DNA from: Bacteroidales bacterium
GTDB taxonomy: Bacteria > Bacteroidota > Bacteroidia > Bacteroidales > JAGOPY01
Assembly: GCA_030638325.1 (NCBI GenBank)
Contig: DAOWEV010000129.1
Coordinates: 1 to 9,244 of the forward strand
Length of the DNA stretch: 9,244 bases
Reading direction: 5' to 3'
This document shows positions 1 to 4,248 of the stretch, in pieces; within the stretch, counting starts at the first letter, position 1; every line of letters begins with the position of its first letter. A program made the position numbers and the translations under genes. A model generated the notes under the pieces. That model did no database searches. It worked only from the letters and a program-made list of their open reading frames with translations, and was not told where the DNA came from.

Positions 1-318
1 AACCTTACTGGCAACCTCTATGTAATTGTTCTTATCAAACCAGTTTTGACCGATTAGTTTTTTATGCCATTGACAACAATCAGGGAATTTTTCAAACCAT
101 TTTAAGGTTTGTTCATAAATGTTTTTATGCCAAATACAACAATTAGGGAACTGTTCGCCTGTTTCATTATTTACAGGTTGTTCATATCCTTTAATTGGCT
201 TTATTTCACTAAATTCAATTTCAAAATCATTGTTACTAAGTTCACCAAATTGCCTGTTATTGCATTTGGTTATTGCCTTAATAACTCCTTCGGGATTGAT
301 TATTTTAATATTATTCAT
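1..318 (-). CDS. Unknown protein with tandem FPxCCxWHK repeats (partial, C-terminus off window)
   Basis: The first 106 codons of a minus-strand gene are visible; the frame stays open to the window edge, so the C-terminus is missing. The start is ATG at 318-316, with an AAAGGA element five bases upstream, 23 bp after the integrase stop codon, so it is probably co-transcribed with the integrase. The protein begins MNNIKIINPEG and is Asn/Lys-rich without a signal peptide or membrane segment, so it is probably cytoplasmic. Residues about 58-90 hold two copies of a motif: EQFPNCCIWHK and, 23 residues later, EKFPDCCQWHK. The paired cysteines plus histidine could bind a metal, but that is inference. 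I do not recognise a characterised family; position makes it cargo or an accessory gene of the integrated element. Codon use is AT-rich like the integrase and unlike mnmE. Confidence 0.7.
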   Translation of the reverse strand, partial: MNNIKIINPEGVIKAITKCNNRQFGELSNNDFEIEFSEIKPIKGYEQPVNNETGEQFPNCCIWHKNIYEQTLKWFEKFPDCCQWHKKLIGQNWFDKNNYIEVASKV

Positions 319-341
319 TTGTCCTTTATGCTTTAATAGTT

Positions 342-1484
342 TTACAAATCCAGTTTTATTTTGTCGGCTGCTTCACGTTTAGCCTTGTCCACTACTTTAG
401 CGTAAATCTGTGTAGTTTTTAGTTCACGGTGCCCCAGCATTTTTGAAACCGTGTAAATATCTGTTCCGTTAGCTAATTGCAAGGTGGCAAACGTATGCCT
501 GAAACAATGAAAGGTAATATTCTTTGTTATCCCGGCTGCTCCAATCCATTGAAACAGGTGTTTGTTATGGTAGGCTGAATATTTCAAATCTTCAAATACT
601 TTGGCTTTGGGGTTTCCCTGTTCGCCCAGTAGGTTGTATGCCTGTTCTGAAATGGGTAATGTCTCAACGCCTTTGGTTTTCTGTTGCGTAAATTTAATAA
701 AATAGCCCTGTCCTTCAATGTATTCAAGTTCTCCCCAAACCAGTTTTTGAATATCGGAAAACCTCAACCCGGTAAGGGCAGAAAACAATGCTGCACGTTT
801 CAATATAACATCATTGCAAGGGGTTTTTACAAGCTGATTTAGTTCCTCAATGGTAAGATATTCCCTTTGTGTTTCGGCTGCCTTAATGGGCTTTATTTTG
901 GCGTTCAGGTCGGCTTGTAATATGCCGTCTTTGTACGCTTGTTTTAATGCTGCTTTTACTTTATTGAAATAGGAAAGGGCTGAATTGGTTGAAAGTGTGG
1001 TTTTGTTGCTCTTTATGCTTTTGGTAGTAAGTAGGTGTTCTTTGAAGTCATCACAAAATTTTTCGTTGAGTTTGGCAAATTTCAAATTTCCTTTAGTATA
1101 GGCTTCAAGGTAGTTGAGTGCTGAAACCCAATTGTTTTGATTTGAGTTTTTACGCTTATGTGCCAACTGCCTGAAATACTCAACAAAATTTTGTTCGCCC
1201 AGTTCTTTAATTCTTAACTGTTCCTTTTCGTATTCATTATAAATTTCGGGTTTATTAATAAAGTTCTCCCTTTTCTGTCTTATCTGTTCCGCAAGATGAA
1301 TGGTCTCTTTATTGTGTTGTTTATCAAATGGGTTTTTAGGTTTATTAAAAACGTAAAGCCCCAAAAATTCCCTTCGTGTCGGCTTTCCTGTTTCGGGGTG
1401 TGGTATCGGTGGGTAAAAGTCAAGGTACAGGCTTTTTCTGCCTTTTGAAATACCTTTTTGCCTTAATGTTACCTTTGTTGCCAT
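342..1484 (-). CDS. Tyrosine recombinase / integrase of an integrated element
   Basis: This 380-residue site-specific recombinase cuts and rejoins DNA through a 3'-phosphotyrosine intermediate, to integrate and excise its element. Residues about 5-90 form the arm-type DNA-binding region usual in Bacteroidota integrases, about 95-190 the SAM-like core-binding domain, and about 205-375 the catalytic domain. The catalytic set is complete: R241 in LTGLRFSD, K269 in QQKTKG, H326 and R329 in HCFRHTFA, H352 in MLGHREL and the nucleophile Y361 in TQIYAKV. Length and all catalytic residues argue for an active enzyme. The start is the ATG 18 bp after the excisionase-like stop codon; I see no good Shine-Dalgarno sequence. 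It is the second gene of a three-gene unit. DNA here is clearly AT-richer than mnmE, consistent with transfer. Whether the element is a conjugative, mobilisable or phage-like unit cannot be decided, since its body lies left of the window. Confidence 0.95.
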   Translation of the reverse strand: MATKVTLRQKGISKGRKSLYLDFYPPIPHPETGKPTRREFLGLYVFNKPKNPFDKQHNKETIHLAEQIRQKRENFINKPEIYNEYEKEQLRIKELGEQNFVEYFRQLAHKRKNSNQNNWVSALNYLEAYTKGNLKFAKLNEKFCDDFKEHLLTTKSIKSNKTTLSTNSALSYFNKVKAALKQAYKDGILQADLNAKIKPIKAAETQREYLTIEELNQLVKTPCNDVILKRAALFSALTGLRFSDIQKLVWGELEYIEGQGYFIKFTQQKTKGVETLPISEQAYNLLGEQGNPKAKVFEDLKYSAYHNKHLFQWIGAAGITKNITFHCFRHTFATLQLANGTDIYTVSKMLGHRELKTTQIYAKVVDKAKREAADKIKLDL

Positions 1485-1502
1485 TGGTTATGTTTTAATT
1501 TT

Positions 1503-1853
1503 TTAATCAAATATCTTTTCAAGGTCAGAACGTCTTAATATGGTACGCCTTCCGGCTTTACCTGTATTGAGTTCGCCCCGTTCAATCATTCGGTAAATAG
1601 TACGTCTGCTTATTCCTAACAGTTTACAGGTTTCAGAAATGCTTAAAAATGGTTTTGCTTTAAGTTCCTCAATAGGTTGTATTTTGATAAGGTAGGTTTC
1701 TTTATTAGAGTTTTCAATCTTTTCATCTTTTTTCCTGGCTTTATAAGCTCGTTTAGCGCACGTGTCCCCGCAATATTTTGTTACTGTTGTTTTGGCTGTA
1801 AATTCTTTCCCGCAAAACTGGCAAATTCGTTGTACCTCAATATTTGAACTCAT
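1503..1853 (-). CDS. Excisionase-like helix-turn-helix protein with N-terminal zinc finger
   Basis: This 116-residue DNA-binding protein has two parts. Residues 11-32 form a compact zinc-finger-like knuckle with C11-x2-C14 and C28-x3-C32. After a Lys/Glu-rich linker (about 38-65), residues 68-114 form a MerR-like winged helix of the excisionase/HTH_17 type, seen in FLSISETCKLLGISRRTIYR followed by a wing (KAGRRTILRRSDLEKIF). Proteins of this type act as recombination directionality factors or as small regulators of integrase operons. The ATG at 1853 is chosen because an AAGGA element lies about eight bases upstream and the zinc-finger cysteines come right after the start. It is the first gene of the int unit, after a leader of roughly 95 bp with phased repeats that it may bind itself. 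Excisionase versus transcriptional regulator cannot be settled from sequence. Confidence 0.85.
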   Translation of the reverse strand: MSSNIEVQRICQFCGKEFTAKTTVTKYCGDTCAKRAYKARKKDEKIENSNKETYLIKIQPIEELKAKPFLSISETCKLLGISRRTIYRMIERGELNTGKAGRRTILRRSDLEKIFD

Positions 1854-1868
1854 TTTTGTATCCTTATG

Positions 1869-1893
1869 TGTCTTTGTATGTCTAAAAGTGTCT
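1869..1893. repeat. Three TGTCT direct repeats phased at exactly 10 bp
   Basis: TGTCT occurs at 1869-1873, 1879-1883 and 1889-1893 (AGACA on the minus strand, extended to AGACAY). Ten-base spacing puts all copies on one face of the helix, as expected for cooperative protein binding. They lie in the leader of the excisionase-like gene. Candidate ligands are that protein (autoregulation or arm-type excision sites) or the integrase arm domain; this is inference. Confidence 0.5.
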
Positions 1894-1920
1894 TAACGTG
1901 CCATAATTTCGCCAATATTA

Positions 1921-1943
1921 GGGCTGATTTTGTACCTCAGCCC
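1921..1943 (-). promoter_or_regulatory. Perfect 7-bp inverted repeat in the leader of the int operon
   Basis: GGGCTGA (1921-1927) and TCAGCCC (1937-1943) are exact inverted arms around a 9-base loop. If transcription starts just downstream of the TACCTTTG box, this hairpin forms early in the leader. No U-tract follows, so it is not an ordinary terminator. A second inverted repeat, TGTACCT (1931-1937) with AGGTACA (1948-1954), overlaps it, so the two structures are mutually exclusive. Either could be a recombinase or repressor site. Confidence 0.45.
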
Positions 1944-1948
1944 TTCAA

Positions 1949-1976
1949 GGTACAACAAAGGTACAAAAAGGTACAA
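1949..1976. repeat. Three GGTACAA direct repeats spaced 10-11 bp across the int promoter
   Basis: GGTACAA begins at 1949, 1960 and 1970, about one helical turn apart, and the middle copy overlaps the -7 box of the predicted promoter. An inverted copy (TGTACC) lies at 1931. A protein bound to these sites would cover the promoter, so they are candidate operators or recombinase arm sites. Confidence 0.5.
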
Positions 1977-1985
1977 AACAAACAA
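1956..1985 (-). promoter_or_regulatory. Predicted promoter of the excisionase-integrase operon
   Basis: On the minus strand TACCTTTG (1963-1956) matches the Bacteroidota -7 consensus TAnnTTTG exactly, and TTG (1985-1983) lies 19 bases upstream, the expected -33 spacing. Transcription would start near 1950, leaving a leader of about 95 bases before the ATG at 1853. The promoter is embedded in the GGTACAA repeats. Confidence 0.6.
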
Positions 1986-2020
1986 GTAATAAAACAAAAT
2001 AATTATTAACATTATGAAAT

Positions 2021-2044
2021 TAAAAAAGCCCATTTACAGGGCTT
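2021..2044 (-). terminator. Rho-independent terminator downstream of mnmE
   Basis: Read on the minus strand, AAGCCC, a 7-base loop, then GGGCTT is followed by a run of T residues (2025-2022). It lies 45 bp past the mnmE stop codon and before the int promoter, so it would stop mnmE transcripts from entering the int operon. A wider alternative pairing of AAAAAAGC (2022-2029) with GCTTTTTT (2051-2058) is also possible. Confidence 0.75.
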
Positions 2045-2089
2045 AACACAGCTTTTTTATAAAGTTGGTATTTGTTTGGTTTGTGCCGG

Positions 2090-2107
2090 TTACTTTCCAA
2101 CACAAAA
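2090..2107 (-). other. Candidate attachment site at the 3' end of mnmE
   Basis: The last 18 bases of mnmE read TTTTGTGTTGGAAAGTAA on the minus strand. They differ at three positions from the 18-bp site TTCTGTATTGGTAAGTAA that I recall as the trmE/mnmE target of SGI1-type islands. An integrase operon starts about 240 bp beyond it. No second copy is in the window; if the site is right, it should lie at the far, left end of the element. The similarity also follows from the conserved FCxGK protein end, so this is a hypothesis. Confidence 0.35.
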
Positions 2108-3505
2108 ATTCGCGAAAATATTCCCCAGAATCTCATCGGTGGTGATCTCACCGGTGATCTCACCGAGGTGAAAGAGGGCGTTCCGGATGTCGATGGTGAG
2201 CAGGTCGGTCGGGAGATTGTTTTTTAAACCTGAGATCACGGCATCAATAGATTCGCTGGCTTTGTTGAGGGCTTCGTAATGACGTACATTGGATACGATA
2301 TTCCTGTCCTGGAGCTGCAGGTCTTTTACCGCTTCTACCAGCTTTTCCGGGATCAGGTTAATGTTCTCTTTTCGCTTGGCTGAAATGAAAATACAATCCA
2401 TCTCCACAAAATCAGAGAAATGTTTCGGGGCCTCTATTAGCAAATCTGTCTTATTGGCAATGAAAATGAATCTCTTCTCCATGCCTGGCCTGACTGTTTC
2501 TGCGGCAGTCAGGTGCTTTTTGAATTCGGCAAGATCGTTCCTGATTTCGCTGCAGCCGGTTGTGCTGACGTCAAAAACATAGAGGATGATGCCGGCCTGA
2601 CTGATCTTTTCATAAGTTCGCCCAATCCCGATGGTCTCGATTTTACCCCTTGATTTTCTCAACCCGGCCGTATCTATGAACCGGAAAGAATAATTGCCGA
2701 TCACAATGGTGTCTTCCACCGTATCACGTGTAGTCCCTGGGATCTCTGATACAATAGCCCGTTCCTCATTCAGGATGGCATTCAGCAGGGTTGATTTGCC
2801 CACATTCGGTTTCCCGATGATGGCCACGGGAATGCCGGTCTTTATCACGTTCCCATAAGAAAAAGAGGAGATGAGAGAGGTGATTTCTGCCCCCAGGGTT
2901 TTCAGCAGCTTCAGGAGCTCTTCACGGTTTGCAAATTCCAGGTCTTCTTCACTGAAATCGAGCTCCAGCTCTATGAGTGATGTGAAATTAACAAGCCGGG
3001 CGCGCAATTCCATGATCTTGCCGGAAAACCCGCCCCTCATTTGCTCCAGGGCCAGGTCGTGGGAGTATTTGGAAGAGGCTGCTATCAAATCGGCCACGGC
3101 TTCGGCCTGGCTCAGGTCAAATTTTCCGTTCAGGAAAGCCCTGAGGGTGAATTCTCCGGGCTCAGCCAGCCTGGCGCCCTCTTGTATCATCAGCTCGATG
3201 ATCTTCTGTTGTATATATTCAGAGCCATGACAGGAGATCTCAACGGCTTCTTCCCCCGTATAGGAATGGGGCTTTCTGAAGACGCTGACCAGCACCTCAT
3301 CCAGCATGCCTTCATCGGTTCCGATCGTTCCAAAATGAATGGTGTGGGTATCTGCCTCGCTGATCCTGACACCCTTTTTCTTTGGAGTAAATACCGACTC
3401 ACAAAGCGAAAGCGATTCTTCTCCGCTTACCCTGATCACGGCAATGGCCCCGGAACCGGGAGCTGTTGCGAGGGCACAAATGGTATCTTCCTGGTTTTTC
3501 AACAT
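2090..3505 (-). CDS. mnmE: tRNA uridine-5-carboxymethylaminomethyl(34) synthesis GTPase MnmE
   Basis: MnmE with MnmG modifies the wobble uridine U34 of tRNAs, adding a carboxymethylaminomethyl group at C5. With the start at 3505 it has 471 residues, close to the usual 450-465. The N-terminal folate-binding domain begins TICALATAPGSGAIAVIRVSG (residues 8-28). The G domain has G1 GKPNVGKS (231-238), G2 TTRDT (258-262), G3 DTAGL (278-282), G4 NKTD (351-354) and G5 SAK (375-377). The chain ends in the diagnostic FCVGK (467-471) with the conserved cysteine C468. The same frame is open upstream to an ATG at 3634, but those 43 extra codons only translate the AATTTACAG heptamer array and overlap the four-helix-bundle gene, so I reject that start. 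A TAACTTTG promoter box lies nine bases before the chosen ATG. A terminator follows at 2044-2021. Confidence 0.97.
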   Translation of the reverse strand: MLKNQEDTICALATAPGSGAIAVIRVSGEESLSLCESVFTPKKKGVRISEADTHTIHFGTIGTDEGMLDEVLVSVFRKPHSYTGEEAVEISCHGSEYIQQKIIELMIQEGARLAEPGEFTLRAFLNGKFDLSQAEAVADLIAASSKYSHDLALEQMRGGFSGKIMELRARLVNFTSLIELELDFSEEDLEFANREELLKLLKTLGAEITSLISSFSYGNVIKTGIPVAIIGKPNVGKSTLLNAILNEERAIVSEIPGTTRDTVEDTIVIGNYSFRFIDTAGLRKSRGKIETIGIGRTYEKISQAGIILYVFDVSTTGCSEIRNDLAEFKKHLTAAETVRPGMEKRFIFIANKTDLLIEAPKHFSDFVEMDCIFISAKRKENINLIPEKLVEAVKDLQLQDRNIVSNVRHYEALNKASESIDAVISGLKNNLPTDLLTIDIRNALFHLGEITGEITTDEILGNIFANFCVGK

Positions 3506-3513
3506 GTTTTCGA

Positions 3514-3521
3514 CAAAGTTA
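3514..3521 (-). promoter_or_regulatory. mnmE: Predicted -7 box of the mnmE promoter
   Basis: TAACTTTG on the minus strand matches TAnnTTTG exactly. It ends nine bases before the ATG at 3505, so the mRNA would have almost no leader. The -33 region falls inside the heptamer array that begins six bases upstream, and no clear TTG is seen at 19 bp, so the array may have replaced the original upstream promoter half. Confidence 0.45.
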
Positions 3522-3526
3522 AGCAG

Positions 3527-3582
3527 AAATTGTAAATTGTAAACTGTAAATTGTAAACTGTAAATTGTAAACTGTAAATTAT
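3527..3582 (+). repeat. Heptamer array A: eight tandem AAAYTGT units
   Basis: Eight perfectly phased 7-bp units: AAATTGT, AAATTGT, then AAACTGT and AAATTGT alternating, ending in a variant AAATTAT. Every junction creates TAA on the plus strand, so all three plus frames are closed every 21 bp, while the minus strand has no stop codons. The last unit contains the stop codon of the four-helix-bundle gene (3581-3579), and the first lies next to the mnmE promoter box. It pairs as an inverted repeat with array B. Confidence 0.95.
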
Positions 3583-3935
3583 CTTCTTTTTCTTGCCGTA
3601 TTAACCGATTTTTGAAATATTGCCACCAACTCATTAGCCTCGTTCAGAGCATCTTCTATTGAGATATCATTTTTGCATACTCCGCTCTTTTTCAGGATCT
3701 TGATATTGATTTGAGTTTCGCGCAATTCTTTAAGAACTAAACTAAGTTTATGTAAAAAGTCCTTTGAAGATTCTGCACTTTGTGCTTCACCATAGTTTAA
3801 TGCTGAAGAAGAACTTGATCTTGTAATTTGCTTTAGTAAATGCCCCGTATATTGATCAAATTCACAATTCCTGCATAGGGTAATGATCTTAATGGTGAAT
3901 TCGATCAACCTGTTTTCAATCTCAATTCTATTCAT
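3579..3935 (-). CDS. Four-helix-bundle protein (23S rRNA intervening-sequence / Avd-like family)
   Basis: A 118-residue, highly helical, basic-ended protein. The core RSSSSSALNYGEAQSAESSKDF... (39 onward), continuing to LVLKELRETQINIKIL (66-81), is the hallmark of the four-helix-bundle family first seen in intervening sequences of bacterial 23S rRNA genes and related to Avd of diversity-generating retroelements. Members form helical bundles and pentamers in known cases and Avd binds nucleic acid; the role of free-standing copies in Bacteroidota is unknown. Hydrophobic heptads fill four predicted helices (about 3-20, 26-46, 56-84, 92-112). The tail NTARKRR is strongly basic. The start at 3935 keeps the usual short N-terminus; no Shine-Dalgarno sequence is obvious. 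No retroelement reverse transcriptase or rRNA is nearby. Heptamer arrays in opposite orientation flank it, and its stop codon lies inside array A. Codon use is AT-richer than in mnmE, as for an insertion. Confidence 0.88.
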   Translation of the reverse strand: MNRIEIENRLIEFTIKIITLCRNCEFDQYTGHLLKQITRSSSSSALNYGEAQSAESSKDFLHKLSLVLKELRETQINIKILKKSGVCKNDISIEDALNEANELVAIFQKSVNTARKRR

Positions 3936-3995
3936 GATTGATGTTTAGTATTAATCGGCGAGAAGAGAAAATATACCTGTTGAAAAGCGTATTTA

Positions 3996-4030
3996 TTTAC
4001 AATTTACAGTTTATAGTTTACAATTTACGA
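3996..4030 (-). repeat. Heptamer array B: five TTTACAR units
   Basis: Units TTTACAA, TTTACAG, TTTATAG, TTTACAA and TTTACGA: the reverse complement of AAAYTGT, so this array is inverted relative to array A. Together A and B bracket 413 bp that hold only the four-helix-bundle gene and its leader. Two units carry single changes, which marks B as the more decayed copy compared with array C. Confidence 0.9.
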
Positions 4031-4060
4031 AGTAGGGGGCGCAAACCATTTCGTAAACCG
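3996..4060. repeat. 65-bp direct repeat, copy 1
   Basis: This segment (array B plus a 30-bp unit starting AGTAGGGGGCGCAAACC) recurs 159 bp downstream at 4155-4219. The 30-bp parts (4031-4060 and 4190-4219) are identical, and the array parts differ at two positions. The 94 bp between the copies are almost wholly a duplicated piece of the LRR gene. The minus-strand end GGTTTGCGCCCCCT resembles the LRR codons GGTTTACGCCTCCT, so the 30-mer itself may descend from the LRR gene. Confidence 0.9.
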
Positions 4061-4152
4061 GGAAGGTCTTCCAGGGGCTTCAGGCTTTTTATCCCGGTGT
4101 TGTAACACTCCAGTTCTCTTAATGAGTTAAGGGTGAAAAGAGGGCTCAGCTT
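4052..4152 (-). pseudogene. Decayed duplicate of the 3' end of the LRR gene
   Basis: These 101 bp match 4336-4436 inside the LRR gene with four mismatches. Translated in the parental frame, the copy covers one and a half LRR units (PLFTLNSLRELECYNTG and onward to LPGLR). Three of the four changes alter the protein (N to S, Y to N, K to R), as expected for DNA no longer read. There is no start codon; upstream the frame runs into TAA codons of array C, and downstream it ends in the 30-mer and array B. It is a gene fragment, not a gene. Confidence 0.9.
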
Positions 4153-4154
4153 AA

Positions 4155-4189
4155 TTTACAATTTACAGTTTACAGTTTACAATTTACAA
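4155..4189 (-). repeat. Heptamer array C: five TTTACAR units
   Basis: Units TTTACAA, TTTACAG, TTTACAG, TTTACAA, TTTACAA, all perfect. Same orientation as array B and in register with it at an offset of 159 bp, as part of the 65-bp direct repeat. Any minus-strand reading frame that runs past the LRR gene is closed here in all three phases. Confidence 0.92.
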
Positions 4190-4219
4190 AGTAGGGGGCG
4201 CAAACCATTTCGTAAACCG
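4155..4219. repeat. 65-bp direct repeat, copy 2
   Basis: Second copy of the 3996-4060 segment: array C followed by the identical 30-bp unit at 4190-4219. It lies directly between the LRR fragment and array D, so the tail of the LRR gene has grown by at least one tandem-type duplication. Confidence 0.9.
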
Positions 4220-4220
4220 T

Positions 4221-4248
4221 AAATTGAAAATTGTAAACTGTAAATTAA
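4221..4248 (+). repeat. Heptamer array D: AAATTGA, AAATTGT, AAACTGT, AAATTAA
   Basis: Short plus-oriented array, inverted relative to array C with 31 bp between them. The stop codon of the LRR gene (4247-4245) lies in the last, variant unit AAATTAA, just as the stop codon of the four-helix-bundle gene lies in the last unit AAATTAT of array A. Arrays C and D could pair as an AT-rich stem in RNA or extruded DNA. Confidence 0.85.

Noticed and set aside
109..382. Two small plus-strand reading frames
   Set aside because: They lie antisense to the partial CC-motif gene and the end of the integrase, lack a start context, and their sequences look like translated complement.
1949..1976. Replication origin iterons
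   Set aside because: Only three short copies, no rep or dnaA gene nearby, and they overlap an integrase promoter; recombination or operator sites explain them better.
2289..3542. Several plus-strand frames across mnmE
   Set aside because: They are antisense to a highly conserved gene, Ser-rich or low in complexity, and two of them end in the TAA codons of array A, so they are shadows.
3506..3634. N-terminal extension of MnmE by 43 residues
   Set aside because: It is a translation of the stop-free strand of heptamer array A, has no counterpart in the MnmE family and overlaps the end of the four-helix-bundle gene.
3527..4030. Insertion sequence around the four-helix-bundle gene
   Set aside because: No transposase and no clear target-site duplication; I keep the mobile-unit idea only as a hypothesis.
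4190..4219. 30-mer as a classical terminator
   Set aside because: No stable GC stem with a following T-run is found on either strand.
3527..4248. CRISPR array
   Set aside because: Units are 7 bp with no spacers, and no cas genes are present.
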